DNA of 64,000 nt from Ardenticatenales bacterium (GCA_020634515.1 JACKBL010000009.1:165269-229268); one strand, 5' to 3'; shown: positions 53,977-62,850, numbered from the stretch's first letter. Translations and numbers: made by a program. The notes: generated from the letters alone by a model not told the origin.

Positions 53977-54310
53977 CCCGTGCGGGGTTTGGGCAACATA
54001 ACGATTCACGAACCGTTTTTTTCGAGACATTCTTAACGGTAGCCGCAGCCCCAAAATCCTGGCTGGCAAGGCAGAAATCCCCCCAAGTCATGCCCCACAG
54101 TTTGTAGTTACCACAAGTAATAACCAGCCGTGGACAGACGGGTCCGCGTTCGGGTACGATGCATTTTGGGGCCACCGTCCGCAAACGCGCGGTGTCTGGT
54201 AAGACGAAGGCGTGGGTAAAGATAGAGTAACTGGCGCCCCGCGTTTCGGGTACAGTTCGTGGGTCTTATTCGCGCCAGCCCACATTTCCAAGAACGAGGG
54301 TTTCAATCAA

Positions 54311-56377
54311 ATGAAAGAGTATCAGACTGGACAGATTCGCAACATTGCCCTGGTTTCGCATAATGGTGCCGGCAAGACCACCCTGGTAGAGCGTCTGCTT
54401 TTTGACACAGGCGTGACCACCCGTATGGGCAGCGTGCAGAATGGCACGGCGGCGATGGACTTTGAAGAGGAGGAAGTGGCCCGCAACAGTTCCATTGCGA
54501 CCGCAATTGCGCCCATCGAATGGGATGGCGTGAAGCTGAATTTTCTGGATACGCCCGGATTCGCGGATTTTGTGGGTGAGGTGAATAGCGCCCTACGCGT
54601 GGTTGACGGGGTGCTGATTCTGGTGGAGGCGGTGGCCGGCGTGGAAGTGGGCACGGAACTCGTGTTTAAGAATGCGGCCGATCATGAACTGCCGCGCATC
54701 ATCTTGATCAATAAGATGGACCGGGAAAACGTGCGCGTGGATCGCGTCATGGCGAGTCTGAACGAGAATCTGGACGCGAATTTTGTCAATTTGCAGCTTC
54801 CCGTAGGCGAGGGGCAGGGGTTCCGCGGCGTGGTGGATGTGCTGCGGATGAAGGCGTTTATTGCCGGCAAAGAAGCAGACATTCCCGCGGATATGGTGGA
54901 TGCCGCCGAGGAAGCGCGTATGCTGCTGGTGGAAGCGGCGGCGGAAGGGGATGATGCGCTGATTGAGAAGTATCTGGAGGGTGAGGAGCTGACGGATGAG
55001 GAAATGATCCGGGGCATCAAGGGGGCCATGGCGCAAGGAATGATGGTCCCCGTTTGTTTTGCCGCGCCGCAGGAAGGGGTGGGCGTGAAGTCATTGGTGG
55101 ATTTGTTGGTGCAGTTGATGCCGTCGCCGGATGAGAATGACCGCTCATTTATGGCTACGCGCGCGGATGACTCGGAAGCGACGTATGCGGTGAGCGATAA
55201 GTCGCCGCTGGCGGCGTTTGTCTTCAAGACGCGCGAGGATGCGTATGGCAAGATGAGTTATTTGCGCGTGTTCGGCGGGGTGCTGGAGTCGGATTCGCGT
55301 GTGTGGCATTCGAATGCCGGCACGGAAGTGCGCGTGGGGACGTTGAATGTGCTGCGCGGCAAGGAGCAAATATCTGTGCCGAAGCTGCATAGCGGGGATA
55401 TTGGCATGGTGGTGAAGCTGGGAGATGCCGGCACAAACGACACCCTCTCCACCCGCGCCGATGCCCTCGTGATGCCCTCCGTGGCCCAACCCAACTCCAT
55501 CTCCTCCGTGGCCATTCACCCCGTCGCCCAATCCGACGTCGCCAAACTCTCCCCCTCGCTCAACCGCCTCGTTGCCGAAGACCCCACGCTGCATTGGGCC
55601 ACGGAGCGGGCCACCCGCGAGACGATCCTCTCCGGCATGGGCGTGGCTCACCTGGACATTGCCGTGAAGAAGATGCAGTCCAAGTTTGGCGTGAACCTGA
55701 CCACGAGCGTGCCCAAAATCCCCTACCGCGAGACGATTACGGGGACGAACAGTGCCGAATATACGCACAAGAAGCAGACGGGCGGCGCGGGGCAGTATGC
55801 GCGGGTCTTCCTGCGCGTGGAATCTTTGCCGGACGACGATGAATTTGATTTCGCTTCGGAGATTTTTGGCGGGGCGATTTCGGCTCCTTTTGTGGCGGCT
55901 ACGGAGAAAGGATGCCGGCAGGCGTTGGAATCAGGCCCCCTGGCCGGATACCCCGTTGTGGGCATCAAAGCCATCGTCTACGATGGCAAGGAACACCCCG
56001 TAGACTCCAAGGAAATCGCCTTCCAGATCGCCGGGCGCGAAGGCTTCAAGAAAGCGGCGCTCGGCGCCGGCCCCGTGCTGTTGGAACCCATCTACGAGAT
56101 AGAAGTCAGCGTGCCTGCCGACAACATGGGCGACATCATGGGCGACCTGAACTCCCGCCGCGCCCGCGTGTTGGGTATGGACCAGGTCGGCGCGAAGAGC
56201 ATTGTGAAAGCGGAAGTCCCGCTGGCGGAAGTGCAGACCTACGCCGCCGACCTGCGTTCCATGACGCAAGGACGCGGCATTTTCTCTATGAAGTTCCTCC
56301 GCTACGGGCGTGTCCCCGGCCATTTGCAGCAGCAAATTGTGGACGCGCGCCGCAAAGAGATACAAGAGCAAGCATAA
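54311..56377 (+). CDS. Elongation factor G paralogue (EF-G-like GTPase)
   Basis: 688 residues. G domain with HNGAGKTTL (G1), DTPGFADF (G3), NKMD (G4), then domains II-V including LHSGDIGMVV, EDPTLHWATERATRETILSGMGVAHLDI and the C-terminal GDLNSRRARVLGM. Compared with canonical EF-G the G1 loop starts SHNGAGKTT (EF-G has AHIDAGKTT) and domain IV departs, as in the EF-G II/'EF-G-like' group. It probably acts in ribosome recycling or under stress. ATG 54311; the frame open from 54212 lies within the leader. Confidence 0.9.
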   Translation: MKEYQTGQIRNIALVSHNGAGKTTLVERLLFDTGVTTRMGSVQNGTAAMDFEEEEVARNSSIATAIAPIEWDGVKLNFLDTPGFADFVGEVNSALRVVDGVLILVEAVAGVEVGTELVFKNAADHELPRIILINKMDRENVRVDRVMASLNENLDANFVNLQLPVGEGQGFRGVVDVLRMKAFIAGKEADIPADMVDAAEEARMLLVEAAAEGDDALIEKYLEGEELTDEEMIRGIKGAMAQGMMVPVCFAAPQEGVGVKSLVDLLVQLMPSPDENDRSFMATRADDSEATYAVSDKSPLAAFVFKTREDAYGKMSYLRVFGGVLESDSRVWHSNAGTEVRVGTLNVLRGKEQISVPKLHSGDIGMVVKLGDAGTNDTLSTRADALVMPSVAQPNSISSVAIHPVAQSDVAKLSPSLNRLVAEDPTLHWATERATRETILSGMGVAHLDIAVKKMQSKFGVNLTTSVPKIPYRETITGTNSAEYTHKKQTGGAGQYARVFLRVESLPDDDEFDFASEIFGGAISAPFVAATEKGCRQALESGPLAGYPVVGIKAIVYDGKEHPVDSKEIAFQIAGREGFKKAALGAGPVLLEPIYEIEVSVPADNMGDIMGDLNSRRARVLGMDQVGAKSIVKAEVPLAEVQTYAADLRSMTQGRGIFSMKFLRYGRVPGHLQQQIVDARRKEIQEQA

Positions 56378-56397
56378 GGCAGCCGCCTCCCCCCCGA

Positions 56398-56428
56398 CCT
56401 TCCTGGGAGCCGCCAGCTTCCAGGAAGG
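56398..56428. terminator. Terminator-like hairpin after the EF-G paralogue
   Basis: CCTTCCTGG and CCAGGAAGG form a stem around a GC-rich loop 21 bp after the stop. Confidence 0.55.
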
Positions 56429-56480
56429 TGCAAGAGCCTCCCCGTCCCTGGTCATTGCCAAGAACACATCCCCTTATCAG

Positions 56481-56600
56481 ATTCACTGAAAAAACCGGGT
56501 TTTTCGATTGTCCGGCGGAAATTACCAGAGTGGTTCATGTGTAAAAACCCGGTTTTTGGCCTTTTTTCAGAAGAGTCATTCTTCGAGAATGAACCAATCT
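56481..56600. repeat. CCGGGTTTTT dyad element, copy 2, with palindrome half-site
   Basis: TTCACTGAAAAAACCGGGTT ... AAACCCGGTTTTTGGCC...TTTTTTCAG, matching 37975-38055, is followed at 56577 by TTCTTCGAGAATGAACCAATCTT, a half of the 34023/40322 palindrome. Confidence 0.75.
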
Positions 56601-56639
56601 TGGGGCGAACTAAATTCTGGACGTTCGTTTATCTCTACT

Positions 56640-56710
56640 GGGCAGATGACCTGTATAGTCACAAATAAAGTACGGAATTGCATCGTCAGTTTGAGAGAGG
56701 TATTCATACT
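56640..56710. repeat. Partial composite dyad carrying the ribosome site of the next gene
   Basis: GGGCAGATGACCTGTATAGTCAC (shared with 61458-61480) is followed by AAAGTACGGAATTGCATCGT, an inverted end of the 44551/50338 element. GAGAGG at the junction serves as ribosome site for ATG 56711. Confidence 0.65.
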
Positions 56711-57154
56711 ATGCAATGGAAAAAGGGTAGGGGCAAACTAGGTCAATTCTATCCGCTCTTGGGCGTGTGGCGTGCGGAGGCTCAGTCCGCTCTTGGCCGA
56801 GTGACATGTACGCGCACTTTTGCGCGCGTTCTTGATGGGGCGTATATTCAGATGACTGCCGATTGGCAATACGCAGACAAATCCTACAAAGAGATTGCCC
56901 TCATCGGCGTCCAATCTGACGGTGAGATTGGCTATTGGTCATTCACATCAGACAAGAAGCAATCGACGGGCACGATGACGGATGTGACCGACATCCATCC
57001 ACAAGCGATCGGTTTTGAAGCGGAAATGCCGGCAGGAACAGCAAGAATGGCTTATTGGCCTTCCGCCGACGACGGTTTCCATTGGGCCGTTGAGTCCAGG
57101 ACGAAGAAAGGCTGGAACAGGTTCACCGAGCACCATTATCTGGCTGTTCGCTAA
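56711..57154 (+). CDS. DUF1579-like small beta-barrel protein
   Basis: 147 residues. GQFYPLLGVWRAEA...VTCTRTFARVLDGAYIQMTADWQY and the alternating-strand pattern to the end resemble DUF1579/lipocalin-like barrels that bind small ligands. No signal peptide. Family assignment is tentative. Its ribosome site lies in repeat DNA, so the repeat may have brought or replaced the native leader. Confidence 0.6.
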   Translation: MQWKKGRGKLGQFYPLLGVWRAEAQSALGRVTCTRTFARVLDGAYIQMTADWQYADKSYKEIALIGVQSDGEIGYWSFTSDKKQSTGTMTDVTDIHPQAIGFEAEMPAGTARMAYWPSADDGFHWAVESRTKKGWNRFTEHHYLAVR

Positions 57155-57194
57155 TTCCCAAGCCGCAGGCAGCCCTGGTGACCATCCAAAGCCG

Positions 57195-57763
57195 ATGTGC
57201 CGGGTCGAGTTCGTAAGCACCCGGCGGCTGATTGACGAATACTTTCCGCGAGAGGGGCGGGTCCGCAACATTGGCCGCGGTCTGGGGCGTTACTGCGTTG
57301 AACTGATCCGGCGGGGTTATCGGGTGACGCTTTTCGACTTTTCCCAGCAACTGGTAGAACGCGCGCGCGTGGCGTTGGATTCCCGGGGCCTGGTGGCGGA
57401 GCGGGTGCAGGTTTTGCGTGAATTGATGCGCCTGTTGCGGCCAGGGGGCGTGGCGATTGTCGCTTATCTGAGAGGGAGCGCGCGTTTACGGGGCGGAGCC
57501 TGGCGAATTTCACGGAGTGCTACCGGTCTACGCCGGAGGCGGCGTTACGTGAGGCGCGGGAGGCGGGGCTGGAGGTGGTCAGTTATGCGGGAGCGGAGGG
57601 TTTTGTGGGAGGAATGGGGCTGATGTTGGCGCAGTTGGCTGCCGGCATTCCCGCTGCCTACGAGAATGTGGTCCAAGTCGCCGCCGAAACGCGCGAACTG
57701 CCCCAATACCGCGACAGCACCGACCGCCTGCACCTGGTCGTCCGCAAACCTGACGTCTCGTGA
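57195..57763 (+). pseudogene. SAM-dependent methyltransferase pseudogene
   Basis: Start MCRVEFVSTRRLIDEYFP, then NIGRGLGRYCVELIRRGYRV where intact relatives have D-x-G-G-G-x-G-R-Y, then SQQLVERARVAL. The frame jumps to VLRELMRLLRPGGVAIVAYL, showing that about 70 residues are deleted, and a frameshift near 57470 moves the C-terminal part (FTGRSLANFTECYR, EAGLEVVSYAGAEGF, ELPQYRDSTDRLHLVVRKP) into another frame. Damaged SAM site, deletion and frameshift together make it a clear pseudogene. Confidence 0.85.
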
Positions 57764-57776
57764 ATGGGAGAATCTG

Positions 57777-58574
57777 ATGAACAATTTACCTGGTTTGGCG
57801 CAGTTGATCTCGCTTAAAGGGAAACGTGCCCTGGTGACGGGAGCTGCTGCCGGCATTGGCCAGGCCATTGCCTACCGTTTCGCGGAAGCGGGAGCGGACC
57901 TGGCCCTCGTTGATATCCGGGCGGACGACTTGTCGAAGGTTAAAGAGGAAGTGTCTGTCTGGGGAACCCGGATTAACAACTATGTCGTTGATTTGTCCAA
58001 AAAGGGAGCAGTGGACAACCTCTGGGCGAGTCTGACGGGAAATGAGCCGGATATTTTAGTGAATAATGCCGGCATTTACCCCTTCCGCCACTTTCTCCAC
58101 GTAGACGAAGCCTTCTACCGCCGCGTCATGGACACAAACCTGGATTCTGTTTACTGGATGTGCCGGCACATGATCCAAGGACGCCTCAAGCGCGGCGGCA
58201 TCATCATCAACGTCAGTTCCATTGAAGCCATCCTTCCCTTCAAAGACGACCTGGCCCACTACAGCGTCAGCAAAGCCGGCGTGATTGCCCTCACCCGTGC
58301 TCTGGCGAAAGAACACGCCCGGCATGGCTTCCGCGTAAACGCCATTTTGCCGGGCGGCATCATCACCAGCGGTACGCGCGCGGCAGCGAAAAAGATACTC
58401 AAGTTCCGACTCGGTCTCCTGAAGACGGGAATTGAATTCCGGCAACGGTTGCCCATCGGGCGCGCGGGGCAACCCGACGAAGCGGCACGCATCGCCCTGG
58501 TCTTAGCCAGCGACCTGGCCAGCTACGTCCACGGCGCGGCGATTCCCGTTGATGGCGGCTTCCTCTCCGCATAA
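57777..58574 (+). CDS. Short-chain dehydrogenase/reductase
   Basis: 265 residues, classical SDR. TGAAAGIG at 21-28 (cofactor), NNAG at 96-99, catalytic Ser 147/148, Tyr162 and Lys166 (YSVSK), and PVDGGFLSA at the C-terminus. D46 at the end of strand 2 (LALVDIR) favours NAD(H). GGGAG 6 nt before ATG 57777. Substrate unknown. 13 bp after the methyltransferase relic. Confidence 0.93.
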   Translation: MNNLPGLAQLISLKGKRALVTGAAAGIGQAIAYRFAEAGADLALVDIRADDLSKVKEEVSVWGTRINNYVVDLSKKGAVDNLWASLTGNEPDILVNNAGIYPFRHFLHVDEAFYRRVMDTNLDSVYWMCRHMIQGRLKRGGIIINVSSIEAILPFKDDLAHYSVSKAGVIALTRALAKEHARHGFRVNAILPGGIITSGTRAAAKKILKFRLGLLKTGIEFRQRLPIGRAGQPDEAARIALVLASDLASYVHGAAIPVDGGFLSA

Positions 58575-58673
58575 CGGCGCATCACTTCATCTGGAAACTG
58601 ACGGATGTGCTGGAAGGGTTCTTGCTCACCAGATTTCCAAAGTCAGCTTTGCGCGAACCCTGAAGGAAGTAAC

Positions 58674-59320
58674 ATGGTCTCCTCTGAGGAAGTTATAAGC
58701 ATCTTTCGGCGTTTGGTGGATGCCGGCATTCCCGCCTGGCTCACCGGTGGATGGGGACTGGGTAACAGCTTCCGGGAAGATGTTCTCGATGGGGATGTGC
58801 CGTAGGGGATGAAGTCACCCCTGGAAATAATCTTCCCGGAAGCTCATTCATAGATGATAGCCCTGGGTAACAGCTTCCGGGAAGATGTTCTCGATGGGGA
58901 TGTGCCGTAGGGGATGAAGTCCCCCCTGGAAATAATCTTCCCGGAAGCTCATTCATAGATGATAGCCCTGGGTAACAGTTTCCGGGAAGATGTTCTCGAT
59001 GGGGATGTGCCGTAGGGGATGAAGTCACCCCTGGAAATAATCTTCCCGGAAGCTCGTTCATAGATGATAGCCCTGGGTAACAGCTTCCGGGAAGATGTTC
59101 TCGATGGGGATGTGCCGTAGGGGATGAAGTCACCCCTGGAAATAATCTTCCCGGAAGCTCGTTCATAGATGATAGCCCTGGGTAACAGCTTCCAGGAAGA
59201 TGTTCTCGATGGGGGTGGTCGCAGGAGATGAAGTTTCCTCTGGACGTTGCCGGCATAACCCTCAACATGAGCAAAGAAGAAATCGTGGCCTTTGTACACG
59301 AAGGCCGCACATACGATTGA
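58674..59320 (+). pseudogene. Nucleotidyltransferase gene gutted by a hairpin repeat array
   Basis: Good start: AAGGAAGT before ATG 58674, and VSSEEVISIFRRLVDAGIPAWLTGGWG is the beginning of an aminoglycoside 2''-type nucleotidyltransferase (TGGWG motif). At about 58755 it passes into five 105-bp repeats and soon stops. Behind the array, MKFPLDVAGITLNMSKEEIV...GRTYD (59228-59320) looks like the C-terminal end of such a protein, in another frame. The catalytic acids and core are lost. Confidence 0.65.
58755..59216. repeat. 105-bp tandem array of hairpins
   Basis: The landmark GGTAACAG recurs at 58761, 58866, 58971, 59076 and 59181, an exact 105-bp period. Each unit holds AGCTTCCGGGAAGAT and its inverse ATCTTCCCGGAAGCT (15-bp arms) around about 50 nt. 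Units differ at only a few positions. Because 105 is a multiple of three, the minus strand stays open across the array with a 35-residue repeat, but I do not think it is coding. Confidence 0.92.
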
Positions 59321-59333
59321 GGTCAGGCTGCGT

Positions 59334-60584
59334 TTACGTCCCCGGAGGCAAGGAATCGGGCAGCAACTCCATCACGCGGGCGATAATGCGCTCCGCCACC
59401 TCCTCCTTGCTCAGCAGCGGCAACGGCTCCCGCCCGGCGCGGGCATCAATCAACGTCACGCGATTCGTGTCCACGCTGAATCCCGCATCGCTGGCGGACA
59501 CATCATTCGCCACAATCATGTCCAGCCCCTTGCGCTCCAGCTTCCCCTGCGCATTTTGCAGCAAATTCTCCGTCTCCGCGGCAAATCCGACGACCACATA
59601 AGGACGACCAAGCTGCTGCTTTTGCTCATGCACCGCCTGCAAAATGTCTGGGTTGCGCTCCAACCGGATCGGCGGAATCCCCTCCTCCTTCTTGATTTTT
59701 TGCGCGGCGGCCACCACCGGGCGAAAATCAGAGACGGCGGCCACCATCAGCAGCACATCCGCCTGCCGGCATGTCTCCAGAACGGCGGCTTGCATTTCCC
59801 GCGCCGAGTTGGCCTCAATGCGCGTGATACCCGTGGGCGTGGGAATCAGCAGCGGCGGCGCGATCAGGGTCACGTCCGCCCCCGCGTCCAGCGCCGCCTG
59901 CACCAGGGCCACCCCCTGTTTGCCGGACGAGCGATTGGTCAACATGCGCACCGGGTCAATTGCCTCGCGCGTGCCACCCGCCGTGACCACCACGCGGCGC
60001 CCGCGCAGTGGCCCTTTGCGCGTCAACAACAGGCGAATCATGCCGGCCAGTTCCTCCGGCTCCGCCATGCGCCCCCGCGCCACCATGCCCGATGCCAGCC
60101 GCCCTTCCGCCGGCCCCACGATGGAGGCCCCATACTGTCGCAGCAGGCGCACATTTTCCTGCGTGGCCGGATGCGTGTACATTTCCCCATCCATGGCCGG
60201 GGCAATCAGCAGCGGCGGACTCTCTGGCCCCAATCCCGCGCTCAACGCCGTGAGCATGAGCAGGTTGTCCGCCTGCCCATGGGCCAGCTTGGCCATCGTG
60301 TTGGCCGTGGCTGGCGCAATAACCATCAGGTCCACGGTGCGCGCCAGCCCCACGTGCAGCACGTGCGCCTGCGCTCCCCACAGGTCGGCGTCGGTATAGG
60401 CGGGGCGACCGGTGACGGATTGGAAGGTGATGGGGGAAACAAATTGGGTGGCCGCGTGGGTGAGGATGACGTCCACTTTGGCCCCCGCTTGCGTGAGGCG
60501 GCTGGCCAGGCTGGCGGCTTTGTAGCAGGCGATGCTGCCGGTGACGCCGAGGATGATGTGTTTGTCGGTCAGTGGTGTAGGCAT
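59334..60584 (-). CDS. coaBC: Bifunctional phosphopantothenoylcysteine decarboxylase / phosphopantothenate-cysteine ligase
   Basis: 416 residues. N-terminal flavin CoaC domain (GVTGSIACYKAASL, the catalytic His in VLHVGLARTVD, APATANTMAKLAHG, PAMDGEMYTHPATQEN) and C-terminal CoaB domain (VVVTAGGTREAIDPVRMLTNRSSGKQG, KIKKEEGIPPIRLERNPDIL). Makes 4'-phosphopantetheine in coenzyme A synthesis. Essential housekeeping gene. Convergent with the damaged nucleotidyltransferase. Confidence 0.96.
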   Translation of the reverse strand: MPTPLTDKHIILGVTGSIACYKAASLASRLTQAGAKVDVILTHAATQFVSPITFQSVTGRPAYTDADLWGAQAHVLHVGLARTVDLMVIAPATANTMAKLAHGQADNLLMLTALSAGLGPESPPLLIAPAMDGEMYTHPATQENVRLLRQYGASIVGPAEGRLASGMVARGRMAEPEELAGMIRLLLTRKGPLRGRRVVVTAGGTREAIDPVRMLTNRSSGKQGVALVQAALDAGADVTLIAPPLLIPTPTGITRIEANSAREMQAAVLETCRQADVLLMVAAVSDFRPVVAAAQKIKKEEGIPPIRLERNPDILQAVHEQKQQLGRPYVVVGFAAETENLLQNAQGKLERKGLDMIVANDVSASDAGFSVDTNRVTLIDARAGREPLPLLSKEEVAERIIARVMELLPDSLPPGT

Positions 60585-60662
60585 AGGAAAGCGGAAGGAT
60601 GAATGACGAAGGATGAGGTGATGGTTTAGGGTGGATTATAGAGGGGTTTGGGGGAGAGGTAA

Positions 60663-60825
60663 AGAGGTATGAGGTATGAGGTATGAGGTATGAGGTGGGA
60701 GGTATGAGGTGGGAGGTGGGAGGTATGAGGTGGGAGGTGGGAGGTATGAGGTGGGAGGTGGGAGGTGGGAGGTATGAGGTGGGAGGTATGAGGTGGGAGG
60801 TATGAGGTATGAGGTGGGAGGTATG
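60663..60825. repeat. Long heptanucleotide repeat tract
   Basis: About 22 tandem heptamers alternating GAGGTAT and GAGGTGG/GGGAGGT. Every GGAGGTATG places a Shine-Dalgarno-like run against an ATG, and the last one gives the start of the DUF1643 gene. Length variation would change the leader of that gene. Confidence 0.9.
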
Positions 60826-61314
60826 AGGGATGATGGCGGGGCGGTTTTTTCGGAGTGTGGGCGGTATCGGTATGGATTGTGGCGGGTGTGGGATGAGGGG
60901 GGCGCGTCGGTGTTGTTCGTGGGGCTGAATCCGTCTACGGCGGATGGAGGGCGAGATGATGCGACGGTGCGGCGCTGTGTGGGGTTTGCGCGGGATTGGG
61001 GGTATGGCGGGGTGTGGGTGGCGAATTTGTTTGGGTGGCGGGCGACGCGGCCTGCGGAACTGCGCCGGGCGGCGGACCCGGTGGGGCGGGCGAATGATGC
61101 GTGGCTGCGGCGGTTGGCGGAGGATGCCGGCATTATCGTCACCGCCTGGGGGAATCATGGCACCTGGCAACAACGGGACGAGGTGGTGCTGTCCCTGTTG
61201 CCGCGCCCACGCCACCACCTCGGCCTGACGCGGCACGGTCAACCCCGTCATCCGCTCTATCTGCCGGCAGCGACGCCTCTTTGTTTGTGGGAGGAGAGGG
61301 GAATGCCGGCATAA
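60823..61314 (+). CDS. DUF1643 family protein
   Basis: 163 residues. RYRYGLWRVW...VLFVGLNPSTADGGRDDATVRRCVGFARDWGYGGVWVANLFGWRAT is the DUF1643 signature; a later AWGNHGTWQQRDEVV and a C-terminal HPLYLP fit too. The fold relates to uracil-DNA-glycosylase-like proteins, but activity is unknown. Start at ATG 60823 inside the heptamer tract; upstream in-frame starts in the tract (60802, GTG 60793) cannot be excluded. Confidence 0.88.
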   Translation: MRDDGGAVFSECGRYRYGLWRVWDEGGASVLFVGLNPSTADGGRDDATVRRCVGFARDWGYGGVWVANLFGWRATRPAELRRAADPVGRANDAWLRRLAEDAGIIVTAWGNHGTWQQRDEVVLSLLPRPRHHLGLTRHGQPRHPLYLPAATPLCLWEERGMPA

Positions 61315-61375
61315 AGCACAATACGCCCTAATCTGATAAACTTGCGCGGTACGCTTTGCCTCATCATTCAATCAG

Positions 61376-61480
61376 GGTAACTATTCACGTCTCCGAGAGA
61401 TTGGACCAATTTTGTAGACATTAACAAGATTTAACCAGAGCAAATTGGTCCAATCTGGGCAGATGACCTGTATAGTCACC
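61376..61480. repeat. TTGGACCAA dyad, copy 5, with shared leader motif
   Basis: GAGATTGGACCAATTTTG and CAAATTGGTCCAATCTGG surround about 35 nt, then GGGCAGATGACCTGTATAGT as at 56640. It stands directly before the Eis-like gene. Confidence 0.8.
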
Positions 61481-61510
61481 AATCAGGATTCAATGCACCG
61501 TGAGGGTTAC

Positions 61511-62842
61511 ATGACTGTTGACAAATATGGATTGCCCCGCGATTTGGGGGATGGACTGCTGCTGCGCTGGGCCACCGCCGCGGATACGGAAGCCATCGCC
61601 ACCTTTAACGCGCATATTCATTCCGATACCCCCGGCGAACCAGAAGAAGGATTGGCGATCTGGACCCGCGACCTGATGAGCGGGCAGCATCCCACCGTGT
61701 CGCCGGATGATTTTACCGTCGTTGTTGACCAGAATGCCGGCACAATCGTTTCCTCCCTTAACCTGATCTCCCAGGTATGGACCTACGAAGGCATCCCCTT
61801 TGGCGTGGGGCGGCCCGAACTCGTGGGCACACTGCCCGAATTCCGCCGCCGCGGCCTGGTGCGCCGGCAAATGGAAGCCGTCCACGCCAAAAGCGCCGCG
61901 CGCGGTGAACTGGTGCAGGCCATCACCGGCATCCCCTGGTACTACCGTCTCTTCGGCTACGAAATGACCCTGAACCTGGGCGGATCCCGCCTTTACGTCT
62001 GGCATTTCCGTGGCAACAGCAGCGCGGAAACGGCAGGCGCATACCGCCTGCGACGCGCCACGCCGGACGACATCCCCCTGTTGCATCAGCTATATGAAGT
62101 CCATGCGGCGGCCAGCCCCCTGGCCTGCGTGCGGGATGAGGCGATCTGGCGGCATCAACTGGCCGGACACAGCGAAGGCTCCGTGCATCACCGCCAGTAT
62201 TGGCTGGTGGAGACGGACGCGGGCGAGCCGTTTGGTTATTTCAACCTGTTCCTGTGGAAGCACATCATGTCCATTGAGGAGGTCGCCGTCATGCCCGGCC
62301 ATTCCTGGCGCGAATTGGGACTGTACGTGGGCAAGGTGCTGCAAGGGATGGCCGACGAACACAACGAAACGGCGGAAAAGCCGGTCCGCACGCTGATCTT
62401 TCGCCTGGGGGATGAACACCCGATGTACACGGCGTTGGGGCGAAATCTGGAACGGCAGGATAAACCGTATGCGTGGTATCTGCGCGTGCCGGATGTGGGG
62501 GCGTTTTTGCGACATGTTGTGCCGGCATTAGAGCGACGATTGGCGGCGAGTGTGCTGACAAACCATACAGGAGAGTTGAAGCTCAATTTCTACCGGCATC
62601 ACCTGAAGTTGACGTTCGCGCGGGGCCAGATAACGGAGATTGCGCCGTATACGCCCCAAAACTTTGAGGATGGGCAGGCGTTTTTCCCGGATCAGACGTT
62701 TTTGCATGTGCTGTTTGGGCATCGGTCGCTGGCGGAGTTGAATCATGTGCGCGCGGATTGTTTTGCGAGAGATGCCGGCACCGAAGTCCTCCTCAACTGC
62801 CTCTTCCCCACCCGCCACAGTTCCCTATTCCCCCTTTCCTGA
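61511..62842 (+). CDS. Eis-like GNAT acetyltransferase
   Basis: 443 residues. N-terminal GNAT domain (about 10-165) with VGTLPEFRRRGLVRRQMEAVH as acetyl-CoA loop, a second GNAT-like domain (about 180-310) and a C-terminal sterol-carrier-like domain, the Eis/AAC arrangement. Eis relatives acetylate amines including aminoglycosides; the substrate here is unknown. GAGGG before ATG 61511. The frame reaching 61445 is repeat DNA. Followed 8 bp later by the homocysteine methyltransferase gene. Confidence 0.87.
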   Translation: MTVDKYGLPRDLGDGLLLRWATAADTEAIATFNAHIHSDTPGEPEEGLAIWTRDLMSGQHPTVSPDDFTVVVDQNAGTIVSSLNLISQVWTYEGIPFGVGRPELVGTLPEFRRRGLVRRQMEAVHAKSAARGELVQAITGIPWYYRLFGYEMTLNLGGSRLYVWHFRGNSSAETAGAYRLRRATPDDIPLLHQLYEVHAAASPLACVRDEAIWRHQLAGHSEGSVHHRQYWLVETDAGEPFGYFNLFLWKHIMSIEEVAVMPGHSWRELGLYVGKVLQGMADEHNETAEKPVRTLIFRLGDEHPMYTALGRNLERQDKPYAWYLRVPDVGAFLRHVVPALERRLAASVLTNHTGELKLNFYRHHLKLTFARGQITEIAPYTPQNFEDGQAFFPDQTFLHVLFGHRSLAELNHVRADCFARDAGTEVLLNCLFPTRHSSLFPLS

Positions 62843-62850
62843 AACCCGCC

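Noticed and set aside
58755..59216. Possible CRISPR array
   Set aside because: Units are 105 bp and almost identical throughout, with no short repeats separated by unique spacers and no cas genes.
58741..59310. A 189-residue minus-strand frame with 35-residue repeats (HPHREHLPGS type)
   Set aside because: It exists only because the 105-bp hairpin unit is a multiple of three; there is no start signal and no family match, and the DNA is structured repeat.
59292..60602. A 436-codon plus-strand frame opposite coaBC
   Set aside because: Antisense shadow; CoaBC motifs on the minus strand are complete.
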